DNA of 12,688 nucleotides from UMGS172 sp045651745 (GTDB lineage Bacteria; Bacillota; Clostridia; Oscillospirales; Acutalibacteraceae), in the NCBI GenBank assembly GCA_045651745.1, contig JAZRSW010000036.1, positions 1 to 12,688 on the forward strand, read 5' to 3'. Position numbers and translations under genes: made by a program. The notes under the pieces were generated by a model that saw only the letters and a list, made by a program, of their open reading frames with translations, was not told the origin of the DNA and did not search any database. The number at the start of each line of letters is the position of its first letter. Within the stretch, counting starts at the first letter, position 1. This document shows, piece after piece, positions 4,974 through 12,591 of this stretch.

Positions 4974-5372
4974 ATGACAAGAAAAGAAGCAAGAAATCAG
5001 GCTTTTATGCTGATTTTTGAGAAAAGTATTAACGGATATGAGGTTGAGGATATACTTCTGTCTGCTAAAGAATGTCGTGATTTTTTAGAAGATGAAGACG
5101 GATATACTGTAAAAGTATTCACTGAAACCTTTAATAATATAGAGGAAATTGACGCTATTATTTCAGAAAACCTTTCTTCCGGTTGGACAATTTCCCGTAT
5201 TTCAAAAGTAGCCTTGGCAATTCTTCGCCTTGCTATTTATGAAATCAAATATATGGACGAGATACCCGAGGCTGTTTCGATTGATGAAGCTGTTGAGCTT
5301 TGCAAAACATATACATCGGCCGAAGATGCTTCTTTTGTAAACGGTATTTTAGGTACTGTTGTCCGTAAATAA
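4974..5372 (+). CDS. nusB: Transcription antitermination factor NusB
   Basis: A 132-residue all-helical RNA-binding protein. It joins NusE (S10) on boxA of rRNA leaders to form the antitermination complex and assists rRNA synthesis. Recognisable parts are the N-terminal TRKEARNQAFMLIFEK, the central WTISRISKVALAILRLAIYEI (71-91) and the C-terminal IPEAVSIDEAVELCKTYTSAEDASFVNGILGTV (97-129), all strongly conserved in the family. Length is normal. GAGGT (4963-4967) sits 6 nt before the ATG. It is the first gene of the plus-strand operon, behind a promoter carrying an ARG box, and the next gene starts 1 nt after its stop. Confidence 0.95.
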   Translation: MTRKEARNQAFMLIFEKSINGYEVEDILLSAKECRDFLEDEDGYTVKVFTETFNNIEEIDAIISENLSSGWTISRISKVALAILRLAIYEIKYMDEIPEAVSIDEAVELCKTYTSAEDASFVNGILGTVVRK

Positions 5373-5373
5373 A

Positions 5374-6303
5374 ATGGGCGTTTATTTAGGTATTGATACA
5401 AGCAACTATACTACCTCTGCGGCAGAGTTTAACAGTGAAACGGGCGAGTTTATAAATTCTCGCCGTCTTTTGCCGGTGAAAGAGGGAAGTATTGGTTTAA
5501 GACAGAGCGATGCTTTGTTTTTGCACACAAAGGCGTTGCCGGAAATTGTAGATGGTGCTTGTAAGTTGGGAAATATTTCTGCCGTCGGTGTTTCTGATAG
5601 GCCGAGAGGTTTAGAAGACAGTTATATGCCATGCTTTTTAGCAGGCGTTTCGGTGGCATCTGCTGTTTCAAGTGCTTTAGGTGTGAAGCTTTATAAATTT
5701 TCACATCAGGCAGGTCATATTGCCGCGGCACTGTTTTCTGCCAATAAGTTAGACTTAATAGGAATGCCGTTTATCTCTTTTCACGTTTCGGGCGGTACAA
5801 CAGAGGCTTTATATACCGAGTATGATAAGGATACATTTTTTAAGTGTAAAATCGTTGCTCAATCGCTTGACTTAAAAATGGGGCAGGCGGTTGACCGTGT
5901 TGGTAATCTATTAGGATTAAACTTTCCTGCAGGGAAAGAACTTGATAAATTGTCACTTTTAGGTGAATATAATAATAAAATTAAGGTTTCAATGAAAGGT
6001 GCCGACTGCAGTATTTCAGGTTTAGAAAATAAGGCAAAACAACTGCTCGAAAAAGGGTATAAAAGAGAAGATATCGCCTCATTCACAATTAAATATCTTG
6101 CAGAAACAGTTGACTGTATGACTGCGGAATTAATAAAGCAATACGGCAATATTCCGTTTGTTTTTGCAGGTGGTGTAATGTCTAACACCTATATTAGAAA
6201 GCATATAACCGAAAAATACGGTGCTTTTTTTGCAAGTCCTGAATTATCGAGTGATAATGCCGTTGGAATTGCAGTTATGACTTCAATTTTAGCAGAAAAA
6301 TAG
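5374..6303 (+). CDS. TsaD/Kae1-like (peptidase M22 family) paralogue
   Basis: This 309-residue protein has the ASKHA fold of TsaD, the tRNA threonylcarbamoyladenosine transferase, but is not a standard TsaD. Present are MGVYLGIDTSNYTTS (1-15), a metal-site-like HQAGH (111-115), VSGGTTEAL (138-146), SISGLENK (213-220), FAGGVMSN (264-271) and SSDNAVGIA (292-300). Changes from TsaD are an alanine where HxEGH has glutamate, SGGTT in place of SGGHT, and RPRGLEDSY in place of the GPGLxGSL loop. Such paralogues are often annotated as O-sialoglycoprotein endopeptidase in Clostridia. Activity is unknown. ATG 5374 is preferred because family similarity starts exactly there; TTG 5359 would add five residues. 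No good ribosome binding site is seen, and the start lies 1 nt after the nusB stop, so coupled translation is likely. Confidence 0.82.
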   Translation: MGVYLGIDTSNYTTSAAEFNSETGEFINSRRLLPVKEGSIGLRQSDALFLHTKALPEIVDGACKLGNISAVGVSDRPRGLEDSYMPCFLAGVSVASAVSSALGVKLYKFSHQAGHIAAALFSANKLDLIGMPFISFHVSGGTTEALYTEYDKDTFFKCKIVAQSLDLKMGQAVDRVGNLLGLNFPAGKELDKLSLLGEYNNKIKVSMKGADCSISGLENKAKQLLEKGYKREDIASFTIKYLAETVDCMTAELIKQYGNIPFVFAGGVMSNTYIRKHITEKYGAFFASPELSSDNAVGIAVMTSILAEK

Positions 6304-6312
6304 GAGAATATT

Positions 6313-7518
6313 ATGAGCGGAAATGTAATTACCGTTTCACAATTGAATAGGTATGTAAAATCCGTTCTTGACTCTGACGTTAATTTAAAGTCAATTTTTC
6401 TTGTTGGTGAAATTTCCAATTTCAAGGTAAATTCTTTCAGCGGACACGCTTATTTTACCTTAAAAGACGAAAATTCTTCAATTAAGGCAGTTATGTTTAA
6501 GTTGAGTTCAGCGAGATTAAAGTTTATACCCACTGACGGTATGAAAGTTATCTGTAGAGGTGACGTTAATCTTTATGAGCGTGACGGCGCATATCAGTTT
6601 TACGTTGGTGATATGCAACCCGATGGTGCAGGCAGTATTGCCGTCGCTTTTGAACAGTTAAAAGAAAAATTAAGTAAAGAGGGGTTGTTTGACCCTGCAA
6701 AAAAACGTACTTTACCGCAGTTTCCTAAGAAAATTGCCGTTATAACCTCTGCAACGGGTGCCGCGGTGCAGGATATGATTAACGTTTTAGGTCGCAGATG
6801 GCCATTAGCATCGCTTTTAATGTGTCCTGTCAAGGTTCAGGGTGAAGGCTCGGCAGAACAAATGATTGAGGCATTAAATAAGGTCAATAATACCGATTGC
6901 GATGTAATTATTATCGGTCGCGGCGGTGGTTCTGTTGAGGATTTGTGGTGCTTTAATGACGAAAATTTGGCACGTGCAGTTGCAAATTCAAAAATTCCAG
7001 TTATATCAGCAGTAGGTCACGAAACCGATTTTACAATTTGCGACTTCGCCGCCGATTTACGCGCACCAACACCGTCTGCAGCTGCAGAATTAGCAGTACC
7101 GGATATTACTGAAATTATGGCGTATATTTTAGGTTTAAATGTCAGATTGAGTTCAGTTGTTAATAACAAGCTTAACAATTTAGAGCAAAAATATAAGTCG
7201 CTCGTTAACCGTCCTGTGTTGGCTAATCCGTATAATACAGTGGACTCTTTGAGTTTAAGTCTTGATAATTTAAAATCTCGTCTTGATTCGGTTTTTAATA
7301 AAAATACAGCTGAAGTTGATAATAAAATCACCGAACTTACAGCAAAACTTGACGCATTAAATCCCGCAAAAATACTACTTCGTGGGTATTCAATTGCTGA
7401 AATAGACGGTAGAGCCGTAAATTCTGTTGAGACCTTAACTGTTGGCGAGAATATTAAATTAACTTTGTCAGATGGCACTGTGGATTGCACAGTTAATGCT
7501 ATTCAAAAAGGAGAATAA
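6313..7518 (+). CDS. xseA: Exodeoxyribonuclease VII large subunit
   Basis: Catalytic subunit of exonuclease VII, which degrades single-stranded DNA from both ends into acid-soluble oligonucleotides in repair and recombination. The N-terminal OB-fold (about 1-100) opens with ITVSQLNRYVKSVL and contains LVGEISNFK and SGHAYFTLKD. The catalytic domain includes IAVITSATGAAVQDM (141-155), GRGGGSVEDLW (202-212) and GHETDFTICDFAADLRAPTPSAAAEL (235-260). The C-terminal third is coiled coil, followed by the GYSIAEIDGRAVNSV strand. At 401 residues it is a normal Firmicutes length. AGGAG (6302-6306) overlaps the stop codon of the previous gene and lies 6 nt before the ATG. It works with XseB, encoded 2 nt downstream. 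Confidence 0.96.
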   Translation: MSGNVITVSQLNRYVKSVLDSDVNLKSIFLVGEISNFKVNSFSGHAYFTLKDENSSIKAVMFKLSSARLKFIPTDGMKVICRGDVNLYERDGAYQFYVGDMQPDGAGSIAVAFEQLKEKLSKEGLFDPAKKRTLPQFPKKIAVITSATGAAVQDMINVLGRRWPLASLLMCPVKVQGEGSAEQMIEALNKVNNTDCDVIIIGRGGGSVEDLWCFNDENLARAVANSKIPVISAVGHETDFTICDFAADLRAPTPSAAAELAVPDITEIMAYILGLNVRLSSVVNNKLNNLEQKYKSLVNRPVLANPYNTVDSLSLSLDNLKSRLDSVFNKNTAEVDNKITELTAKLDALNPAKILLRGYSIAEIDGRAVNSVETLTVGENIKLTLSDGTVDCTVNAIQKGE

Positions 7519-7520
7519 GA

Positions 7521-7697
7521 ATGAGCGAATCATTTGAAAATAATCTTAAAAATTTAGAAAAAATCGTTGAAAAATTGGAGTCGGGCGAGTGTGGACTTGA
7601 TGAGTCTATAAAGCTTTATACCGACGGTATTAAGTTATCGGCAGAATGTAAACAACAACTTGAATCTGCCCGTCAAAAGATTGAACAATTAGTGTAA
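7521..7697 (+). CDS. xseB: Exodeoxyribonuclease VII small subunit
   Basis: A 58-residue helical protein that binds several-fold to the XseA coiled coil to form active exonuclease VII. The sequence SFENNLKNLEKIVEKLESGECGLDESIKLYTDGIKLSAECKQQLESARQKIEQL contains the family pattern: first helix, an ES-G--L-ES turn (here LESGECGLDES, 19-29), then a second helix. It is slightly short against the usual 60-80 residues, lacking only the variable C-terminal tail. AAGGAG (7508-7513), inside the end of xseA, lies 7 nt before the ATG, and the genes are 2 nt apart. A 45-nt gap follows before the next gene. Confidence 0.93.
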   Translation: MSESFENNLKNLEKIVEKLESGECGLDESIKLYTDGIKLSAECKQQLESARQKIEQLV

Positions 7698-7742
7698 AAT
7701 TGATATTTTAGCATACTACTTTATTTTGAAAGATGAGTTATT

Positions 7743-8606
7743 ATGTTTGACAATTACGAAGTTTTAATTGAGAATAAATTAAATGATGTTTTAAGCACCG
7801 CAGGTACTGAATATGACGAACTTTTAAAGGCTATGTCTTACAGTGCTTCGGCAGGCGGAAAACGTATCAGACCTAAACTTTTGATGGAGTTTATGCGTGT
7901 TGCGGGCGGTAATCCCGATGACGCTTTAAATTTTGCCGTCGCGCTCGAAATGATACATACCTATTCACTTATCCACGATGATTTACCTTGTATGGATAAT
8001 GATGATATGCGTCGCGGCAAACCCTCTTGTCATAAGGCTTTTGGTGAATCTACGGCTTTGCTTGCAGGTGATGCGCTGTTAACCGAAAGTTTCGGTCTTG
8101 CCGCTAAAACCGAAAATATTCCTGCTGACCGTGTTGTTAAAGCATTAGCAAAGTTGTCAGAATGTGCCGGTGTTAACGGTATGATTGGCGGTCAGGTGAT
8201 TGACCTTAAGTATGAGAACTCAAAAGCACCTTTAGATGTTGTTTCAGAACTTTACCGCTTAAAAACAGGTGCATTATTAAAGGCAGCGGCAACAATCGGT
8301 TGCATTTTAGCCGGTGCTGACGATAATAAAACCGAAAAGGCATCACAAATTGCCGAAAAATTAGGTTTAGCTTTTCAAATAAGGGACGATATTCTCGACA
8401 TAATAGGTGATGAGAAGATTTTGGGCAAACCTATCGGCAGTGATACAGAACAAAATAAATCAACCTATGTTTCGTTAGTTGGTCTTGAAAAAGCCCAAGC
8501 AGACGTTGAAAAATTAACAAACGAGGCTATTTATTTGTTATCAGACTTTGACGATTCAGATAATTTAAAGAAATTTGCTGAAAGTATGGTTACAAGATTA
8601 AATTAA
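7743..8606 (+). CDS. ispA: Farnesyl/geranylgeranyl diphosphate synthase (short-chain polyprenyl synthase)
   Basis: This 287-residue cytoplasmic enzyme condenses isopentenyl diphosphate with allylic diphosphates to C15 (or C20) products feeding undecaprenyl and quinone synthesis. The first aspartate-rich motif is DDLPCMDNDD (79-88), with the two-residue insertion typical of bacterial FPP synthases. The second is DDILD (215-219), preceded by FQIRD. GGKRIRP (38-44), GKPSCHKAFGESTALLAGDALL (92-113) and KTGALL (174-179) are the remaining conserved segments. Product length is not certain from reading alone, though the FARM context favours C15. The ribosome binding site is weak (GATGAG). It sits directly before dxs, which supplies the precursor pathway, a classic Firmicutes pairing. 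Confidence 0.93.
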   Translation: MFDNYEVLIENKLNDVLSTAGTEYDELLKAMSYSASAGGKRIRPKLLMEFMRVAGGNPDDALNFAVALEMIHTYSLIHDDLPCMDNDDMRRGKPSCHKAFGESTALLAGDALLTESFGLAAKTENIPADRVVKALAKLSECAGVNGMIGGQVIDLKYENSKAPLDVVSELYRLKTGALLKAAATIGCILAGADDNKTEKASQIAEKLGLAFQIRDDILDIIGDEKILGKPIGSDTEQNKSTYVSLVGLEKAQADVEKLTNEAIYLLSDFDDSDNLKKFAESMVTRLN

Positions 8607-8623
8607 ATTTAAGGATGTAAAAA

Positions 8624-10480
8624 ATGGATTATTGTTTTCTCGGTCGGGTTAATTCACCCGAAGATGTAAGAAAACTGAATAATAAGGAATTAAAGGTTCT
8701 TTCCGAAGAAATGCGCGACTGTATAATTAACACTGTTGCAGAAAATGGGGGACATTTGGCGTCAAATTTAGGTGCGGTTGAGTTAACTGTCGCCTTGCAT
8801 AAGTGTTTTAATTCACCTAAAGATACCATTGTTTTTGACGTTGGTCATCAATGTTATCCTCATAAACTGTTGACAGGAAGATACGAACAGTTTTCTTCCT
8901 TGCGCAAAGAGGACGGAATTTCAGGGTTTATGAAACCTGAAGAAAGTGCCCACGATAGTTTTATCTCGGGACACAGTAGCACATCGGTTTCATCTGCATA
9001 CGGTTCGAGTATAGCAAAGTTTTTGAATAATGATAACGGTTTTTCTATTGCTGTTTTGGGTGACGGCGCTTTAACCGGCGGTATGGTTTATGAAGCGTTA
9101 AACAATGTTAGCAAAAAGGACAGTAGATTAATTGTTATTTTGAACGACAATAAAATGTCGATTTCTAAAAATAAAGGTGCTCTGGCAAAACATTTAAGTT
9201 CTATCAGAACACAAAAAGGATATTTTAAGTTTAAATACGGTGTTGAAAGATTTTTAGTTAAAATCCCGTTAATCGGCAAGTTTTTGCGTTCATTTGTTTT
9301 CCATTTTAAGTTGATGGTAAAAAATGCAATTTATCATAGTAATATTTTCGAGTCATTAGGCTTTTATTATATGGGACCGGTTGACGGTCACGATATTGAA
9401 AAACTTTGTGAAACATTTGAAATTTCCAAACAACTTAACCGTCCTGTTTTAATTCATACAAAAACTGTGAAAGGTAAGGGTTATGTACCTGCGGAAACAA
9501 ACCCGGGTGACTTTCACGGTGTTGGCGGTTTTGATGTGAAAACAGGTGAACTAAAAAAACCAAGTGCAAACTTTTCGCTCATTTTCGGTGACAAACTTTG
9601 TGAATTAGCCGAAAAAGACGAAAAAATCTGTGCAATTACAGCCGCCATGACTTATGGCACAGGATTAAAAGAATTTTCCGAAAAATATAAGAATAGATTT
9701 TTCGACGTTGGTATTGCCGAGGAGCACGCGGTTACGTTTTCGTCGTCATTAGCTGTTTCGGGTTTAAAGCCCGTATTTGCGGTCTATTCAACTTTTTTAC
9801 AACGTGGTTTTGACCAAATTATCCACGATGCTGCTATTGCAGGCGTGCCGTTGACCTTGGCGGTTGACCGTGCAGGCTTTGTCGGTGATGACGGTGAAAC
9901 TCACCAAGGTTTGTTTGACGTTGCATTTCTTTCGTCAATTCCCGGTGTTGAAATTTACGCTCCCGCAACATTCCAAGAATTACGAGAAATGTTTGAAAAG
10001 CGGCTTGAAAATCCCAAAGGTATTGCCGCAATCAGATATCCGCGTGGAAGTGAACCTGAAATTACCGAAAATGGTGAAAATTTTGACGAATTCACAGTTT
10101 TCGGTTGTGGTGACACTGCGATTGTTACCTATGGTACATTAACCGCTGAAGCATTAAAAGCAAAACAAATTCTTAATACAAATAACATTAATGTTGCAGT
10201 TGTCAAACTTAATATTATAAATCCGTTGTCTAACGCGTTAATAGAAAAATTATTAAGTTTTAAAAATGTATTATTCTTTGAAGAGGGGATTTTAAACGGC
10301 GGTGTTGCTGAAAAATGTGGATTTAAATTGCTTCAGAATGGCTTTAACGGGAAATATAAGGCTCAAGCAGTCGAAGGCTTTGTAAAGCAAGCAACTGTTG
10401 ATTCTCAACGTAAAAAGTATGGTTTAGACAGTGATTCAATTGCGAAAACAGTAAAAGAGGTATTATCACTTGAACAATAA
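8624..10480 (+). CDS. dxs: 1-deoxy-D-xylulose-5-phosphate synthase
   Basis: A thiamine-diphosphate enzyme joining pyruvate and glyceraldehyde 3-phosphate to make DXP, the first step of the MEP isoprenoid pathway and a source for thiamine and pyridoxal. At 618 residues it is full length. Visible are GGHLASNLGAVELTVALH (42-59), FDVGHQCYPHK (71-81), SGHSSTS (115-121), the cofactor site GDGALTGG (146-153) to LNDNKMSIS (173-181), MGPVDGHD (250-257), the catalytic GIAEEHAV (363-370), DRAGFVGDDGETHQG (415-429) and AIRYPRG in the C-terminal domain. AAGGA (8611-8615) is 8 nt before the ATG. Its end overlaps the tlyA start by 11 nt. Presence of dxs means this organism makes isoprenoids by the MEP route. 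Confidence 0.97.
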   Translation: MDYCFLGRVNSPEDVRKLNNKELKVLSEEMRDCIINTVAENGGHLASNLGAVELTVALHKCFNSPKDTIVFDVGHQCYPHKLLTGRYEQFSSLRKEDGISGFMKPEESAHDSFISGHSSTSVSSAYGSSIAKFLNNDNGFSIAVLGDGALTGGMVYEALNNVSKKDSRLIVILNDNKMSISKNKGALAKHLSSIRTQKGYFKFKYGVERFLVKIPLIGKFLRSFVFHFKLMVKNAIYHSNIFESLGFYYMGPVDGHDIEKLCETFEISKQLNRPVLIHTKTVKGKGYVPAETNPGDFHGVGGFDVKTGELKKPSANFSLIFGDKLCELAEKDEKICAITAAMTYGTGLKEFSEKYKNRFFDVGIAEEHAVTFSSSLAVSGLKPVFAVYSTFLQRGFDQIIHDAAIAGVPLTLAVDRAGFVGDDGETHQGLFDVAFLSSIPGVEIYAPATFQELREMFEKRLENPKGIAAIRYPRGSEPEITENGENFDEFTVFGCGDTAIVTYGTLTAEALKAKQILNTNNINVAVVKLNIINPLSNALIEKLLSFKNVLFFEEGILNGGVAEKCGFKLLQNGFNGKYKAQAVEGFVKQATVDSQRKKYGLDSDSIAKTVKEVLSLEQ

Positions 10481-11279
10481 AAAAAGACTTGATGCAGCGG
10501 TTTTTGACTTAGGAGTCTGTGACAGCCGTGAAAAAGCAAAAACGCTTATTATGGCGGGCGTAGTCTATGTTAATAACCAAAAAGCCGACAAACCCGGCAC
10601 AACTGTTAAAGATGGTGACGTTATTGAGGTTAGAAGTAACCCTTTAAAATACGTCAGCCGAGGCGGTCTAAAGCTTGAAAAGGCAATGGAAACATTTCCA
10701 ATTACTTTAGATGGTAAACTTTGTGCCGATATCGGCGCTTCAACAGGCGGTTTTACTGATTGTATGTTGCAAAACGGTGCTAAAAAGGTTTACGCGATTG
10801 ACGTCGGCTACGGTCAGTTGGCATGGAAACTTCGCACCGATGAAAGAGTAGTAAATATGGAACGTACAAATTTCCGTTATGTAACTCATAACGAAATCCC
10901 CGAGGAATTAGATTTTTGTTCGGTTGACGTTTCTTTTATTTCTCTTTCAATTATTGTTCCCGTAATGCGAGAACTGATGAAAATTGGTGGTGAGGCAGTT
11001 TGCCTTATTAAACCGCAATTTGAGGCAGGGAAGGACAAAGTCGGCAAAAAGGGTGTGGTTCGTGACAAAGCTGTCCATATCGAAACAGTGCAAAAGACCT
11101 TGGATATGATTGTTTCAAATAATATGACCGTTTTAGGACTGACTTTTTCACCCGTCAAAGGTCCTGAAGGTAATATTGAATATTTAGTACATATTAAGAA
11201 AACCGATTCAGGTGAAAATATTTGCGGTGTGACCGCCCAAGATGTTGTTAAAGCGTCCCATGAAGAATTAGATAAATAA
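10470..11279 (+). CDS. tlyA: TlyA-family rRNA (cytidine-2'-O)-methyltransferase
   Basis: This 269-residue protein has an N-terminal S4 RNA-binding domain (about 5-60, KRLDAAVFDLGVCDSREKAKTLIMAGVVYVNNQ), the linker YVSRGGLKLEKA (61-72) and an FtsJ-like Rossmann methyltransferase. The SAM site is CADIGASTGGFTDCML (85-100) and VYAIDVGYGQL (107-117), with VDVSFISL (152-159) and the catalytic lysine in LIKPQFEAGK (179-188). Mycobacterial TlyA 2'-O-methylates 16S and 23S rRNA cytidines and its methylation is needed for capreomycin action; Firmicutes members are less studied. The start is TTG at 10470, inside the end of dxs, supported by AGAGG (10456-10460) at spacing 9. It is sometimes annotated as hemolysin A, a historic name that should not be read as toxin function. 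Confidence 0.94.
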   Translation: MNNKKRLDAAVFDLGVCDSREKAKTLIMAGVVYVNNQKADKPGTTVKDGDVIEVRSNPLKYVSRGGLKLEKAMETFPITLDGKLCADIGASTGGFTDCMLQNGAKKVYAIDVGYGQLAWKLRTDERVVNMERTNFRYVTHNEIPEELDFCSVDVSFISLSIIVPVMRELMKIGGEAVCLIKPQFEAGKDKVGKKGVVRDKAVHIETVQKTLDMIVSNNMTVLGLTFSPVKGPEGNIEYLVHIKKTDSGENICGVTAQDVVKASHEELDK

Positions 11280-11292
11280 AGGAGGAATTATC

Positions 11293-12126
11293 TTGAAAAT
11301 CCTCATAGTTTATAATAAGGAAAAGACGGAAAGTGCTAAAATTGCCGAGCGAGTTTCTAAAGTTTTAACCGAATATGGTGCTGAAACTTTAATTACCGAG
11401 TTTTCCAAGGAAATAAACAGTGAAACACCGTATAATAATATGCTCGATAAAATCAGCGCAGTTATTGTTATCGGTGGCGACGGTACTATTTTAAGGGTTG
11501 CAAAATCTGCCGCTGTACATAATTGCCCGATTCTTGGTATCAACGCGGGTAGATTAGGTTATTTAGCGTCGGTTGACAGTAGCAATCTTGATATTTTAAA
11601 GCGAATTGTTACAGGTGATTATTCGGTAGAAACAAGAATGATGCTAAAGGCAGAAAAAATTATCGATGGCAAAGTAATAGATAATTGTGACTGTTTAAAT
11701 GATGCTGTAATATCTAAAGATTCTCTTTCAAACGTTATTGATATTACTTTAAAAATCGGTAACGATACAATAAATTACCGAGCTGACGGAATTATTGCCT
11801 CGACACCAACAGGTTCTACTGCATACTCACTTTCGGCGGGCGGCCCTGTTATAGACCCTGAATTGCAATGTATGGTTTTAACACCCGTTTGTCCTCATAC
11901 TTTGGTCGCACGTTCAGTTGTGTTAGATGCCAAACACGAGGTATATATTAAGGTTAAAAATAACGATTCAACGGCTATTCAACTGTCAGCTGATGGCAGA
12001 AAAGCTTATGAAATTGACAGTAATACAATGGTAAAAATTTCAAACTCCGAATTAATGGCAAAATTCATTAAATTAAATGACGTTTCGGTTTATAAAGTAT
12101 TTTCCGAAAAGACCGATAATTATTAA
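11293..12126 (+). CDS. nadK: NAD kinase
   Basis: Phosphorylates NAD to NADP in the cytoplasm and is the only route to NADP in most bacteria. The 277-residue protein has the nucleotide-binding GGDGTILR (61-68), GINAGRLGYLAS (82-93), LNDAVI (135-140) and the long conserved block from DGIIASTPTGS (165-175) to SAGGPVIDP (181-189), then LTPVCPHTL (196-204). Length is normal. The start is TTG at 11293 with a strong GGAGGA (11281-11286) ribosome binding site, 13 nt after the tlyA stop. This is the second consecutive gene with a TTG start. Supplying NADPH fits its place beside the MEP pathway, but the order is simply conserved in Clostridia. Confidence 0.96.
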   Translation: MKILIVYNKEKTESAKIAERVSKVLTEYGAETLITEFSKEINSETPYNNMLDKISAVIVIGGDGTILRVAKSAAVHNCPILGINAGRLGYLASVDSSNLDILKRIVTGDYSVETRMMLKAEKIIDGKVIDNCDCLNDAVISKDSLSNVIDITLKIGNDTINYRADGIIASTPTGSTAYSLSAGGPVIDPELQCMVLTPVCPHTLVARSVVLDAKHEVYIKVKNNDSTAIQLSADGRKAYEIDSNTMVKISNSELMAKFIKLNDVSVYKVFSEKTDNY

Positions 12127-12136
12127 GGAGACTACA

Positions 12137-12583
12137 ATGAAAAAGGAAAGACAGTCAAAAATTTTAAGCCTTATAAATGAATTTCCGATTGAAACTCAAG
12201 AAGAACTCCAGCAACGTTTGGGTGACGCAGGTTATGACGTTACTCAAGCTACTGTTTCGCGAGATATTAAAGAACTCCGTATTGTCAAAATGCTTGATGC
12301 TAGCGGTGTTTATCGCTATGCAGTAAACGGTGGAAGCGGTAACGGTAAATCTTTAAAATATCTTGATATATTCGGTCATTCTGCGGTATCAGTTGATTAT
12401 TCGATGAATGACGTTGTAATCAAATGTCATTCAGGTATGGCTCAGGGTGCTTGCGCCTCATTAGATATGATGAACTGTCAAAATGTTTTAGGTACTTTGG
12501 CTGGAGATGATACCATTTTTGTTATTACTAAAACAGAAGAAGATGCAAAAAATCTTTGTGAAATGTTAAGAAAGTTGATTTAA
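12137..12583 (+). CDS. argR: Arginine repressor ArgR/AhrC
   Basis: A 148-residue hexameric regulator that binds ARG boxes when arginine is present, repressing arginine synthesis and often activating catabolism. The N-terminal winged helix-turn-helix contains KILSLINEFPIETQEELQQRL (8-28) and the recognition helix ATVSRDIKEL (38-47). The C-terminal oligomerisation and arginine-binding domain has GMAQGACASLDMMN (100-113) and GTLAGDDTIFVI (119-130) with the arginine-contacting aspartates in GDD. The ATG at 12137 is preceded by AAGGAG (12125-12130), which overlaps the nadK stop, at spacing 6. An in-frame upstream start within nadK has no such support. An ARG box at the promoter of this operon (4927-4944) suggests negative autoregulation. 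No arginine pathway genes lie in the window. Confidence 0.95.
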   Translation: MKKERQSKILSLINEFPIETQEELQQRLGDAGYDVTQATVSRDIKELRIVKMLDASGVYRYAVNGGSGNGKSLKYLDIFGHSAVSVDYSMNDVVIKCHSGMAQGACASLDMMNCQNVLGTLAGDDTIFVITKTEEDAKNLCEMLRKLI

Positions 12584-12591
12584 TCAAATTT

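Noticed and set aside
5359..5373. TTG start giving five extra residues for the TsaD-like protein
   Set aside because: It overlaps nusB, has no ribosome binding site, and family similarity starts at the ATG at 5374.
5374..6303. Annotation as the essential tsaD gene or as a secreted glycoprotease
   Set aside because: Key TsaD motif residues differ and there is no signal peptide; only family membership is supported.
7700..7727. TTGATA and TATTTT at spacing 16 before ispA, a possible internal promoter
   Set aside because: The start would lie under 10 nt from the ATG, leaving no room for a ribosome binding site, and the -10 match is weak.
10470..11279. Reading TlyA as a hemolysin or toxin
   Set aside because: The S4 domain plus FtsJ-type SAM-binding motifs mark an rRNA methyltransferase; the old name is misleading.
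12077..12136. Longer ArgR from a start inside nadK
   Set aside because: The extra 20 residues do not resemble ArgR, and the AAGGAG site fits the ATG at 12137.
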